Source: Tissierellia bacterium
GTDB taxonomy: Bacteria > Bacillota > Clostridia > Tissierellales > Peptoniphilaceae
NCBI GenBank assembly: GCA_030527425.1
Contig: JAUNAV010000009.1
Coordinates: 1-48,416 of the forward strand
Length of the DNA: 48,416 bases
Direction: 5' to 3'
Position numbers and translations under genes: made by a program. Positions within the stretch are counted from its first letter, which is position 1. Each line of letters opens with the position of its first letter. The notes beneath the pieces are model-generated. The model was not told where the DNA came from and did not search any database. It saw only the letters and a list, made by a program, of their open reading frames with translations. Shown here in pieces: positions 1 through 8,536 of the stretch.

Positions 1-1433
1 AAGAAATTGGCAAAGAAAAAATGCAAATAACTCCACCTGACATAAATATAGAACTAAAAAATCAAATTGAAGAATTATATACAACGAGAATTCATGATTC
101 AATTAGAACTACAGATAAAGTCCAAAGAGAAGATGATATAAGAAAAATTGAAAATGAAGCTATTGAGAAATTTGAAGAAGAATTTCCTGAAAGCGAAGAG
201 GAAATTAAAAAAATAATTGATTCTATAATGAAGCTTGAAGTAAGAAAAATGATTTCTGTCGACAAAATAAGACCAGATGGACGTCAAATGACAGAAATTA
301 GACCTTTAAGTGCCGAAGTTGGGCTTTTACCGAGAGCTCATGGATCTGGCTTATTTCAAAGAGGACAAACACAAGTTTTATCTGTAACAACTTTAGGTTC
401 ACCAGCTGATCAACAAGTAATAGACTCTTTAAATAGAAAAGAGATCTCAAAATCATATATTCATCATTATAATTTTCCACCATTTTGTGTTGGAGATATA
501 AAACCTCTTAGATCTCCTGGTAGAAGAGAAATAGGCCATGGAAATCTAGCTGAAAGAGCTCTTATACCAGTTATACCTTCACAAGAAGAATTTCCATATA
601 CTGTAAGGGTGGTTTCAGAAGTTTTAAGCTCAAATGGATCTAGTTCACAAGCAAGTATTTGTGGTTCTACACTCTCATTAATGGATGCAGGCGTTCCTAT
701 TAAAAAACCAGTTGCTGGTATTGCAATGGGACTTATTAAAGAAGGGGAGGATATATCAATTCTTACTGATATACAAGGCCTTGAAGATCATCTAGGAGAT
801 ATGGACTTTAAAGTAGCTGGAACAAGAGATGGTATTACTGCTTTACAAATGGATATGAAAATTAAAGGTATTGGAGAAGAAGTATTAAAAGAAGCCTTAG
901 ATGATGCTAAATCTGCAAGATTCAGAATTTTAGATTTAATAGAAAATACTATTAGTAAGCCAAGAGATGAGATATCTAAATATGCACCGAGAATTTTTTC
1001 AACTGAAGTTGAGCCATCTAAAGTTAGAGATATCATTGGTCCTGGAGGAAAAGTTATAAATCAAATTATCGATAAAACAGGAGTAAAGATAGAAACTGAG
1101 GATGATGGGCATATAACTGTGACAAGTATGGATACTGAAAATGGTCTTAAAGCTATTGAAATGATAGAAGCTATAGCAAAAGATCCTAAAGTAGGTCAAA
1201 TATATGATGGAAAAGTTACAAAAATAGCTAAGTTTGGTGCTTTTGTGGAGATTGCAATTGGTAAAGAAGGATTATTACACATTTCACAAATAAGCAATGA
1301 ACATGTAAAAAATGTCGAAGATGTATTAAAAATTGGAGATCCTATCAAAGTAATAATCACTGAGATAGACAGACAAGGAAGAATTAATTTGTCTCATAAG
1401 GCATTATTAAAAGATGATAAGAAAGAAAATTAA
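1..1433 (+). CDS. pnp: Polyribonucleotide nucleotidyltransferase (PNPase), 3' part, truncated by the window edge
   Basis: The reading frame is open from base 3 through the left edge, so the gene starts upstream; about 476 of the usual ~700 codons are visible. The ATG at 21 is internal. PNPase degrades RNA 3' to 5' by phosphorolysis and is part of the RNA degradosome together with RNase Y, which is encoded further along this strand. Seen: the helical linker, the second RNase PH core (FQRGQTQVL near 355-381 and the GDMDFKVAGTRDG catalytic segment near 798-836), a KH domain with the GPGG loop near 1040-1050, and a C-terminal S1 domain (about 1195-1415). All expected parts are intact. A hairpin terminator follows directly. 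The family assignment is certain. Confidence 0.97.
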   Translation, partial: EIGKEKMQITPPDINIELKNQIEELYTTRIHDSIRTTDKVQREDDIRKIENEAIEKFEEEFPESEEEIKKIIDSIMKLEVRKMISVDKIRPDGRQMTEIRPLSAEVGLLPRAHGSGLFQRGQTQVLSVTTLGSPADQQVIDSLNRKEISKSYIHHYNFPPFCVGDIKPLRSPGRREIGHGNLAERALIPVIPSQEEFPYTVRVVSEVLSSNGSSSQASICGSTLSLMDAGVPIKKPVAGIAMGLIKEGEDISILTDIQGLEDHLGDMDFKVAGTRDGITALQMDMKIKGIGEEVLKEALDDAKSARFRILDLIENTISKPRDEISKYAPRIFSTEVEPSKVRDIIGPGGKVINQIIDKTGVKIETEDDGHITVTSMDTENGLKAIEMIEAIAKDPKVGQIYDGKVTKIAKFGAFVEIAIGKEGLLHISQISNEHVKNVEDVLKIGDPIKVIITEIDRQGRINLSHKALLKDDKKEN

Positions 1434-1438
1434 AGCAT

Positions 1439-1470
1439 AAACTGTCTTTTTAAAAGGCAGTTTATTGTAT
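1439..1470 (+). terminator. Rho-independent terminator after pnp
   Basis: Inverted repeat AAACTGTC (1439-1446) against GGCAGTTT (1456-1463, with one G-U pair), extended by complementary T and A runs in the loop and followed by a T-rich stretch. It sits six bases after the pnp stop codon and just before the ftsK promoter. Confidence 0.8.
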
Positions 1471-1495
1471 TTAATAAATCTTAATATGATATAAT
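1465..1495 (+). promoter_or_regulatory. ftsK promoter with extended -10
   Basis: TG at 1487-1488, one base, then TATAAT at 1490-1495: a perfect extended -10. A weak -35 (TTGTAT, 1465-1470) lies 19 bases upstream. The start site would fall near 1502, only about 8 bases before the ftsK ATG at 1510. Confidence 0.65.
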
Positions 1496-1509
1496 TTATA
1501 TAGATAATT

Positions 1510-3756
1510 ATGACGAAAAAGAAAACTAGAAAAAAGAAAAATACAAATAAAAGTAAACAATTGAATAAAAAATTTGATTTAAAAGCTTTTTGCATCTTTC
1601 TAATTATAATTTCTCTAATTTTATTTATATCAGTAATAAGCAATAATACCGGATTTTTAGGTAAAATTTTGGGCGGTTTTATGTTTAAGTATTTCGGAAT
1701 AAGTTCATATATACTGCCTTTACTAGTAATTTTAACATCGATATCTGTAATTAGAAGAAATAATAATAAGATTTCAGCGAGAAAATATTTTTTCATATAT
1801 CTTTTAATGTTAAATCTTTGCATTATTATGTCTACTAGATTTTTATCAAAAGATTTAACTAGCAGTATAGATAAAACGATCGCTAATTTAAAGCTATCTG
1901 GTGGATTTATCGGTACTATTATATCTTTTTATATGAATAAATTTATTGGACTTGTTGGTATAGTTATAGTTAGCATTATTTTAGCTATACTTTGCTTAAT
2001 AGAAATTAGTGGAGGCAATTATTCCTTATACAAAGATAAAACTAGAATACTTTTTATAAAACTATATACATCGCTTAAGAAGCTTTCTAAGCAAACTGCT
2101 ACAAAATTATCTAATCTTTCAAAAGAAAAAAATAATAAAAACAAAACTAACAATATCGAAGATAATTCTTATGATATTATGGAAGAAAATATTAAAGAAG
2201 AAGATAAATTAGAAAATTTAAAAGAAGAAAAAAATATTCAAGTCCCAAAAACAGATGATATAAAAGTCGTAGAATTTAGCGCCAATCAGATGCATTTTTC
2301 GGATATTGATAAAAATCTTAAAAGAGATTTCGACAATTATAATTATCCAAGTATTGAACTTTTAGATGATAGAGGGCATAATCAAAAACGAAATAATAAA
2401 GAAATAAGCAAAATAGCTAAGATAATTGAAGATACTCTAGAAAGTTTTTCAATACAATCAAAAGTGATGCAAGTTAATATTGGACCTACTGTAACATGTT
2501 TTGAGCTTAAACCTGCACGAGGTATCAAAGTAAGTAAGATTGTAAATTTAGCAGATGATTTAGCTTTAGCATTAGCAAGCTCGGATATTAGAATTGAAGC
2601 TCCTATACCAGGAAAGCCACATGTAGGTATTGAAGTTCCAAATAAAAATATGGAGATTGTTGGATTTAAAGAACTCATAAATACAGATCAGTTTGTGAAA
2701 TCAAAGTATAAATTACCATTTATTTTAGGAAAAAGCATTTCAGGAAGTCCAGTTGTATCTGATATATCAAAGATGCCTCATCTTCTTGTAGCTGGGGCAA
2801 CAGGGTCGGGTAAGTCAGTGTGCATTAATACCATAATTATGAGTTTAATATATAAATTTTCACCTGATGAAGTTAAATTATTGTTAATAGATCCAAAAAT
2901 GGTCGAGCTAAGTGTATATAATGGTATTCCACATTTGATTATGCCTGTAATTTCAGATCCTAAAAAAGCAAGTTCTGCTTTATATTGGGCTGTTTCAGAG
3001 ATGGAAAGAAGATATAAATTATTTGGTGAATATAGAGTAAGAGATATATCTTCATATAAAAAGAAACAACAAGAAGATGAAAGCATGGAAAATTTGGCAT
3101 ATGAGGTTGTTATAATAGATGAGCTTTCTGATTTAATGATGGTAAGTGCAAATGAAGTTGAAGATTATATATGCAGACTAGCACAGATGTCTAGAGCTTG
3201 CGGTATTCACTTAATAATTGCAACTCAAAGACCCACAGTTGATGTAATTACTGGAACTATAAAAGCGAATATTCCATCGAGAATTGCTTTTGCAGTTTCA
3301 AGTCAAATAGATTCTAGAACTATTTTGGATTGTTCAGGAGCAGAAAAATTGTTAGGAAAAGGTGACATGTTATTTTATCCGTCAGATTATATGAAGCCAA
3401 AAAGAATTCAAGGATCTTTTGTTAGCGATAGCGAAGTTGTTAGAGTTGTAAATGCAATAAAAGATGAAAATTCTTCAAATTATGATAAAATAGCTATAGA
3501 GAAGGTAGAAAAATCTGTTCAAGTGCAAGAAAATGATGATGAGGATGAACTTATTGACAAAGCAATCGAGATTATCATTTCAGAAAACACTGCTTCTGTA
3601 TCCTTACTCCAAAGAAAATTAAAAGTTGGATATGCTAGGGCAGGAAGAATAATTGATCAATTAGAAAACCGTGGTGTTGTAGGTGGATATGAAGGAAGTA
3701 AGCCTAGGAAAGTCTTGGTAGATAAAAGCTATCTTCAAAAAAATAAGGAGGTATAA
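1510..3756 (+). CDS. ftsK: DNA translocase FtsK/SpoIIIE
   Basis: Septum-anchored ATPase that pumps chromosome termini into daughter cells and aligns dif sites for Xer recombination. The 748-residue protein has a very basic N-terminus, four hydrophobic membrane segments in the first ~180 residues, a charged linker (about 200-270), then the RecA-like motor: Walker A GATGSGKSV near residue 430, Walker B VVIIDELSDL near 533. A winged-helix gamma domain at about 677-745 (LLQRKLKVGYARAG) reads KOPS-type polarity signals. Length and order are normal. The start is the only ATG before the first membrane helix, but no Shine-Dalgarno sequence precedes it and the predicted 5' leader is about 8 bases. It overlaps pgsA by one base. 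A Xer recombinase is encoded 5 kb downstream. Confidence 0.95.
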   Translation: MTKKKTRKKKNTNKSKQLNKKFDLKAFCIFLIIISLILFISVISNNTGFLGKILGGFMFKYFGISSYILPLLVILTSISVIRRNNNKISARKYFFIYLLMLNLCIIMSTRFLSKDLTSSIDKTIANLKLSGGFIGTIISFYMNKFIGLVGIVIVSIILAILCLIEISGGNYSLYKDKTRILFIKLYTSLKKLSKQTATKLSNLSKEKNNKNKTNNIEDNSYDIMEENIKEEDKLENLKEEKNIQVPKTDDIKVVEFSANQMHFSDIDKNLKRDFDNYNYPSIELLDDRGHNQKRNNKEISKIAKIIEDTLESFSIQSKVMQVNIGPTVTCFELKPARGIKVSKIVNLADDLALALASSDIRIEAPIPGKPHVGIEVPNKNMEIVGFKELINTDQFVKSKYKLPFILGKSISGSPVVSDISKMPHLLVAGATGSGKSVCINTIIMSLIYKFSPDEVKLLLIDPKMVELSVYNGIPHLIMPVISDPKKASSALYWAVSEMERRYKLFGEYRVRDISSYKKKQQEDESMENLAYEVVIIDELSDLMMVSANEVEDYICRLAQMSRACGIHLIIATQRPTVDVITGTIKANIPSRIAFAVSSQIDSRTILDCSGAEKLLGKGDMLFYPSDYMKPKRIQGSFVSDSEVVRVVNAIKDENSSNYDKIAIEKVEKSVQVQENDDEDELIDKAIEIIISENTASVSLLQRKLKVGYARAGRIIDQLENRGVVGGYEGSKPRKVLVDKSYLQKNKEV

Positions 3757-4286
3757 TGAATATAGCGAATAAAGTGACAATGGTTAGAATGTTTTTAGTT
3801 CCTGTATTTGTAATATTATATTTAATTCTCGGTGAAAAATATAATATAGCTGCTTTGGTATTTGTCATTGCATCACTTACTGATGCCCTCGATGGACATT
3901 TAGCTAGAAGTAGAAATTTAGTAACTACGTTTGGAAAATTTTTAGATCCTTTAGTGGACAAAATATTGACTATGGCAGCTTTTATTTTATTAGCTGAAGC
4001 TAATATAGTAGCTGGATGGGCAGTAATTATTATTATAGCGAGAGAATTAATTATAACAGGCTTTAGAACTATTGCACAAAGTCAGAATATAACTATAGCT
4101 GCTAGTATATATGGAAAAGCTAAAACTATGACACAATGTGTAGCTATAGTTATGTTATTGTTAAATATTAACTGGCCTCTACATCTTGATTTAATTGTAT
4201 TTTATTTGGCTGTCATACTTACAATTTTATCTGGTGTAGACTATTTATTGAAAAACAAAAAAGTATTAGACTTAGAAAACATTTAG
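3756..4286 (+). CDS. pgsA: CDP-diacylglycerol--glycerol-3-phosphate 3-phosphatidyltransferase
   Basis: Integral membrane enzyme that makes phosphatidylglycerophosphate, the first committed step to phosphatidylglycerol and cardiolipin. The CDP-alcohol phosphatidyltransferase signature D-x2-D-G-x2-A-R-x8-G-x3-D-x3-D is complete: DALDGHLAR followed by GKFLDPLVD at residues ~42-69. Several hydrophobic helices make up the rest of the 176 residues, the usual length. The ATG overlaps the ftsK stop (TAATG) and is preceded by AAGGAGG, so the two genes are translationally coupled. recA follows after 15 bases, giving the ftsK-pgsA-recA order often seen in clostridia. Confidence 0.96.
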   Translation: MNIANKVTMVRMFLVPVFVILYLILGEKYNIAALVFVIASLTDALDGHLARSRNLVTTFGKFLDPLVDKILTMAAFILLAEANIVAGWAVIIIIARELIITGFRTIAQSQNITIAASIYGKAKTMTQCVAIVMLLLNINWPLHLDLIVFYLAVILTILSGVDYLLKNKKVLDLENI

Positions 4287-4301
4287 AAAGGAACCTAAAT
4301 A

Positions 4302-5330
4302 ATGGAATCTGATGATAGACAAAAAGCATTATCGCAAGCTTTCAAGCAAATAGAAAAAAAATATGGTAAAGGCTCAATTATGAAAATGGGTGATGCACCT
4401 AAAGTTAAAGTTTCAGCTATTCCCACAGGTGCAATTAATTTGGACATGGCATTAGGTATTGGAGGCTTACCAAGAGGAAGAGTCATTGAAATTTATGGAC
4501 CAGAATCTTCAGGAAAAACAACTCTAGCTCTTCATTGTATAGCAGAAGATCAAAAGACAGGAAAAACATGTGCTTTTATTGACGCAGAGCATGCTTTAGA
4601 TGCTTTTTATGCTGAAAATCTTGGTGTTAATGTAGATGATCTTATTCTTTCACAACCTGACACAGGTGAACAAGGACTTGATATTGCAGAAAGTCTTGTT
4701 AGAAGTAATGCCGTTGATTTGGTAGTCATTGACTCAGTAGCAGCTCTTGTGCCACGTTCTGAAATAGAAGGTGAAATGGGAGATTCTCATGTAGGCCTAC
4801 AGGCAAGACTTATGAGCCAAGCTTTAAGAAAGTTAACTGGAGCTATAGCAAAGTCCAATGCAACTGTAATTTTTATAAATCAATTGAGAGAAAAAGTAGG
4901 AGTAATGTTTGGAAATCCTGAAACAACCACAGGTGGACGTGCTCTGAAATTTTACTCAAGTGTAAGATTAGATATTAGAAGAGTTCAAAGTATCAAAGAA
5001 GGCGATGATATAATTGGTAATAGAACTCGTGTTAAAGTTGTAAAAAATAAAGTGGCACCACCATTTAAAGTAGTTGAATTTGATATTATGTATGGAACAG
5101 GAATTTCCAAATCAGGTGTAATATTAGATACTGCAACAGATCTTGATATAGTTGAAAAAGCAGGTTCATGGTATAGCTATAATGGCGAAAAACTAGGACA
5201 AGGTCGAGAAAAAGTTAAAAAATATATTGAAGAAAATGACGATATAAGAGAAGAAATTGAATCCAAGATTAGACAAACTTTAAATCCTGAAGAAGATTTA
5301 GATGAAAATCAAGAAATAGAAGAAAAGTAA
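4302..5330 (+). CDS. recA: Recombinase A
   Basis: ATP-dependent strand-exchange protein and co-protease for LexA-type repressors. The 342 residues contain Walker [10 protein letters not shown] at about 66-74, the catalytic-glutamate region FIDAEHALD, Walker [11 protein letters not shown], and the allosteric segment with FINQLREK and [15 protein letters not shown] near the DNA-binding loops. The C-terminus is acidic, as usual. An AAAGGA ribosome site precedes the ATG. It is co-transcribed with pgsA; no LexA-like operator was recognised immediately upstream. A strong terminator follows. Confidence 0.98.
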   Translation: MESDDRQKALSQAFKQIEKKYGKGSIMKMGDAPKVKVSAIPTGAINLDMALGIGGLPRGRVIEIYGPESSGKTTLALHCIAEDQKTGKTCAFIDAEHALDAFYAENLGVNVDDLILSQPDTGEQGLDIAESLVRSNAVDLVVIDSVAALVPRSEIEGEMGDSHVGLQARLMSQALRKLTGAIAKSNATVIFINQLREKVGVMFGNPETTTGGRALKFYSSVRLDIRRVQSIKEGDDIIGNRTRVKVVKNKVAPPFKVVEFDIMYGTGISKSGVILDTATDLDIVEKAGSWYSYNGEKLGQGREKVKKYIEENDDIREEIESKIRQTLNPEEDLDENQEIEEK

Positions 5331-5342
5331 ATTAAGAATATT

Positions 5343-5369
5343 AACAGGGGCAAAATGCCTCTGTTTTTA
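5343..5369 (+). terminator. Rho-independent terminator after recA
   Basis: Stem AACAGGGGC (5343-5351) with GCCTCTGTT (5357-5365, one G-U pair), loop of five bases, then a T run. Confidence 0.9.
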
Positions 5370-5469
5370 TTTTTAATTAAATAACTATATAACTTGAGAC
5401 ATTGATCATCAATATAGAAGTTTATATTTTTTTTGAAATCATTTCTGGTTTTTATTAATAGAATAAATG

Positions 5470-5506
5470 TGATATAATAATAAAGGGATAAATATTATTT
5501 TATTCC
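5470..5506 (+). promoter_or_regulatory. rny promoter and 5'-terminal hairpin
   Basis: Extended -10: TG at 5470-5471, one base, TATAAT at 5473-5478; no good -35. Seven bases after the -10 an 8-bp hairpin begins, GGGATAAA (5485-5492) with TTTATTCC (5499-5506), so the transcript probably starts at the first G and carries a stem-loop at its extreme 5' end. Confidence 0.6.
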
Positions 5507-5519
5507 AATTAGCACTAAT

Positions 5520-5536
5520 AGGAGGTGATTGTTATT
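5520..5536 (+). promoter_or_regulatory. rny ribosome binding site that conflicts with the annotated GTG and points to an ATT start
   Basis: A near-consensus Shine-Dalgarno AGGAGGTGA covers 5520-5528. The GTG at 5525 lies inside it and cannot be used with it. The in-frame ATT at 5534 is 8 bases beyond GGAGG, and a stop codon closes the frame at 5519. The next GTG (5552) is too far. Confidence 0.5.
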
Positions 5537-7075
5537 TCATATACAATTACAGTGATATTATTAATTGTTATCGCTTTTGTTGCTTTCATATTAGGCTATA
5601 TTTATCGAAAAAAAGTTGGAGAATCAAAAATTGGCACAGCTGAAGTTTTATCCAAAGAGATAATAGAGCAAGCCAATAAAGAAGCTGAACTTACAAAAAA
5701 GAAGTCAATTCTACAGGCTAAAGAAGAAATCCAAAAAATAAAATTGAACAATGAACAAAAGCTCAGATCAAGAAAAGATGAGCTTCGTAGTATGGAAAAA
5801 AGACTTCTTAAAAAAGAAGAAAGCTTAGATAGTAGATCTCTACTTTTTGATAAAAAGATGGATAATCTTTCTAAAGAACAAATAAAAGTTAGAAACAAAG
5901 AGCAAAAAATTGATCAATTGATAGAAGCTCAAGAATCTAAACTTCAAGAAGTTGCCGGTTTAACTAGAAATGAAGCTAAAGAAATTCTTCTTGAATCTGT
6001 TAAGAAAGATTCTATTCATGAATCTGCTCGAATTATAAAAGAGTATGAAGAAAAAACTAGAAATGATTCTAAAAAAATAGCTACTGAAATTATAGCTACC
6101 TCTATTCAAAGGTACGCTGCTGAGCAAGTGGCAGAGAGTACTGTTGCAGTCGTTTCATTACCTAATGATGACATGAAAGGACGCATAATTGGTAGAGAAG
6201 GCAGAAATATTAGAGCTTTTGAGACATTATCTGGTGTAGATTTAATAATAGATGATACACCTGAAGCCGTTGTTATTTCTGCATTTGAACCCATAAGAAG
6301 AGAAATTGCTAAACAAGCTTTAGAAAAATTAATTTTAGATGGAAGAATTAATCCTTCAAGAATTGAAGAAACACTTAATAAAGCTAAAGAAGAGATTGAA
6401 CAAAAAATTATTGAAGATGGTGAAAATGCATGTGATCGTGCACGAGTAAATAATTTACATCCACAATTAGTCAAACTAGTTGGTAAATTAAAATTTAGAA
6501 CATCTTATGGACAAAATGTTTTAAAACATGCTGTAGAAGTTGCTAACCTTGCTGAGATGATGGCTAATGAGATTGGTGCAAATGCTCAAATAGCAAGACG
6601 TGGTGGTTTGTTACATGATATTGGTAAAGCAATTGACCACGAAGTTGAAGGTACTCATGTTGAAATTGGAGTAAATGCTGCTAAGAAATATGGTGAGAAT
6701 AAATATGTAGTCAATTGTATACAATCTCATCATAACGATGTTGAGCCAATTTGTCCAGAAGCTATATTGGTACAAGCTGCTGATTCATTATCAGCCGCTA
6801 GACCTGGTGCAAGAAGAGAAACTTTAGAAAATTATATTAAAAGACTTGAAAATCTTGAAAATATAGCAAATTCATTTTCTGGAGTAGAAAAATCTTTTGC
6901 TCTACAAGCAGGTAGAGAACTTAGGATTATGCTAAAGCCAAATGAAATTTCAGATGATAAAATGGTAGTTACAGCAAAAGAAATAGCTAAAAAAATCGAA
7001 TCTGAACTAGAATACCCTGGTCAAATCAAAGTAAATGTCATAAGGGAAACTAGAGCAACAGAATATGCGAAGTAA
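5525..7075 (+). CDS. rny: Ribonuclease Y
   Basis: Membrane-anchored endoribonuclease that starts mRNA decay in Bacillota. Seen: an N-terminal hydrophobic anchor (about residues 4-25), a long charged coiled coil (30-200), a KH domain with GRIIGREGRNIR near 215-226, and an HD domain with the metal motif LLHDIGKAID near 362-371. The C-terminus ends in RETRATEYAK, the usual family ending. The frame opens with GTG at 5525, but this codon is within the Shine-Dalgarno. Starting at ATT 5534 gives 513 residues and the same anchor length as Bacillus Rny, so the true start is probably 5534. Alone between its promoter and a strong terminator. In sporulating clostridia spoVS often follows rny; it does not here. 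Confidence 0.96.
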   Translation: MIVISYTITVILLIVIAFVAFILGYIYRKKVGESKIGTAEVLSKEIIEQANKEAELTKKKSILQAKEEIQKIKLNNEQKLRSRKDELRSMEKRLLKKEESLDSRSLLFDKKMDNLSKEQIKVRNKEQKIDQLIEAQESKLQEVAGLTRNEAKEILLESVKKDSIHESARIIKEYEEKTRNDSKKIATEIIATSIQRYAAEQVAESTVAVVSLPNDDMKGRIIGREGRNIRAFETLSGVDLIIDDTPEAVVISAFEPIRREIAKQALEKLILDGRINPSRIEETLNKAKEEIEQKIIEDGENACDRARVNNLHPQLVKLVGKLKFRTSYGQNVLKHAVEVANLAEMMANEIGANAQIARRGGLLHDIGKAIDHEVEGTHVEIGVNAAKKYGENKYVVNCIQSHHNDVEPICPEAILVQAADSLSAARPGARRETLENYIKRLENLENIANSFSGVEKSFALQAGRELRIMLKPNEISDDKMVVTAKEIAKKIESELEYPGQIKVNVIRETRATEYAK

Positions 7076-7080
7076 AATAA

Positions 7081-7106
7081 AGAGCAGATTTTATCTGCTC
7101 TTTTTT
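7081..7106 (+). terminator. Rho-independent terminator after rny
   Basis: Perfect 9-bp stem AGAGCAGAT (7081-7089) / ATCTGCTCT (7093-7101), three-base loop and a run of Ts. Confidence 0.93.
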
Positions 7107-7130
7107 AAAAATCTAAAGAGGTGAAGAAAA

Positions 7131-8324
7131 ATGAAACTTTCTAATGTATTAAATAGTATTAGCGAATCTCAAACTTTAAAAATATCTTCAAAAGCTAAAA
7201 AGTTAAAAAATGAAGGCAAGGATATAATTGATCTATCAGTTGGTGAGCCAGATTTTAATACTCCTGACTATATAAAAAAAGCAGCGATAAATGCTATAGA
7301 TAATAATTTTACGACATATACAGATGTAGCTGGAATTGAGCCTTTAAGAAAAGCTATAATGGAGAATTTAAGATTATTAGATAATCTTGAGGGAGATGAA
7401 AATAATATAATTGTAACAAATGGAGCTAAGGAAGCGATTTACTTAGCTTTAAAATCTATTTTAGATCCAGGAGATGAGGTTTTGTTACTTGATCCTTATT
7501 TTACTAGTTATCCTGAAATGATTAAGCTATTATATGCAAATCAAAAAATTATAAAATCTACAGATCCCAAAAATCCATCTATAAAACAAATAGAGGATAA
7601 TATAACAAATAAAACTAAATGCATTATAATATGTTCGCCATCAAATCCGACTGGAATAATATATTCTAACGATTTTATAAGAGGATTAGCTAAATTGATT
7701 TATAAAAAGAATATTTTTATTATATCAGATCAAATTTATGAGGAAATCAACTACTCGAAAAATAATAATTTTTCTATAGGTTCCATAAAGTCTGTTAAAG
7801 ATTTAACAATTACAATAAATGGATTTTCTAAAACTTATTCTATGACCGGGTGGCGAATTGGTTATGCCCATGCGAATAAGGAGATTATTAAATCTATGAA
7901 AAAAATGAAAAGTCATATATCATCAAATACAAATACAATTTCTCAATATGCTGCTTTAGAAGCTCTAGAGAAAAAGAATGAAAATATTAATTTATTTAAA
8001 CAAAGAATCAAAACTTTTGAAAAAAGACGTGATTTAATTATCGACTTATTAAAAAAGAATAATATGTTAAAACTTATAGTACCAGAAGGAGCTTTTTACA
8101 TGTTTATAGACATTAGAAAAACTTTTGGAAAAAAAATAAGATCTCAGTCAATTAATAATGATATTGATTTTTGCAACTTAATTTTACAAGAAAAAGAAAT
8201 AGCATTAACTCCAGGAAGTGCATTTGGAAATAGTAATTATATAAGAATATCATATGCAATTAAAGAGGAACAATTAAGAGAAGCTTTAAATAGAATGTTA
8301 GATTTTATAAATGAAATTAAATAA
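7131..8324 (+). CDS. PLP-dependent class I/II aminotransferase (aspartate aminotransferase-like)
   Basis: Fold-type I aminotransferase of the AspB/PatA group that transfers amino groups between an amino acid (probably aspartate or an aromatic/branched one) and a 2-oxoacid. The 397 residues show the N-terminal substrate-gating segment DLSVGEPDFNTP, the phosphate/ring contacts NGAKEAI and SPSNPTG, and the Schiff-base lysine K234 in GFSKTYSMTGWRIG; the C-terminal arginine contact is in NYIRISYA. A good ribosome site (AAGAGGTG) precedes the ATG. It lies between two terminators, and only weak promoter candidates were seen, so it may depend partly on readthrough from rny. Exact substrate cannot be read from the sequence. 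Confidence 0.88.
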   Translation: MKLSNVLNSISESQTLKISSKAKKLKNEGKDIIDLSVGEPDFNTPDYIKKAAINAIDNNFTTYTDVAGIEPLRKAIMENLRLLDNLEGDENNIIVTNGAKEAIYLALKSILDPGDEVLLLDPYFTSYPEMIKLLYANQKIIKSTDPKNPSIKQIEDNITNKTKCIIICSPSNPTGIIYSNDFIRGLAKLIYKKNIFIISDQIYEEINYSKNNNFSIGSIKSVKDLTITINGFSKTYSMTGWRIGYAHANKEIIKSMKKMKSHISSNTNTISQYAALEALEKKNENINLFKQRIKTFEKRRDLIIDLLKKNNMLKLIVPEGAFYMFIDIRKTFGKKIRSQSINNDIDFCNLILQEKEIALTPGSAFGNSNYIRISYAIKEEQLREALNRMLDFINEIK

Positions 8325-8380
8325 TGAGAAGTATAATTGGTCGTTAAAACGAAATTAAGCTCTAAAAAGGGCATTTAATG

Positions 8381-8419
8381 AAACATCCTTTAGATTTCAA
8401 GAATAAAAGGATGTTTTTT
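8381..8419 (+). terminator. Rho-independent terminator after the aminotransferase gene
   Basis: 11-bp perfect stem AAACATCCTTT (8381-8391) / AAAGGATGTTT (8406-8416) followed by Ts. The 56 bases between the stop codon and the hairpin hold nothing else recognisable. Confidence 0.85.
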
Positions 8420-8459
8420 AAATGTATAATTTAAAGAGATAGGTAAGACAAAAATATTA

Positions 8460-8508
8460 TGTCACAAAATAATAATTTTGTGACAAATAATGTATTTTAT
8501 GATATAAT
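8460..8508 (+). promoter_or_regulatory. Xer-recombinase promoter overlapped by an 11-bp palindrome (candidate operator)
   Basis: TGTCACAAAAT (8460-8470), four bases, then its exact inverted copy (8475-8485). The right arm contains GTGACA (8480-8485), a 5/6 match to the -35 box, 17 bases from TATAAT (8503-8508); TG at 8500-8501 makes the -10 extended. A protein bound to the palindrome would cover the -35. As RNA it has no following T tract and lies upstream of the start site, so it is not a terminator. Confidence 0.65.
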
Positions 8509-8536
8509 CTAAGTATAATCTATTTAAGGAGTTTAA

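Noticed and set aside
1407..1823. 138-codon minus-strand open frame opposite the start of ftsK
   Set aside because: Reverse of the Lys-rich and hydrophobic ftsK N-terminus, includes the pnp terminator and ftsK promoter, no recognisable protein.
6106..6474. 122-codon minus-strand open frame inside rny
   Set aside because: Shadow of the strongly conserved KH region of RNase Y; no start signals.
8325..8380. Seven-codon frame directly after the aminotransferase stop (TAATG)
   Set aside because: Too short, no hydrophobic or family signal, no separate ribosome site.
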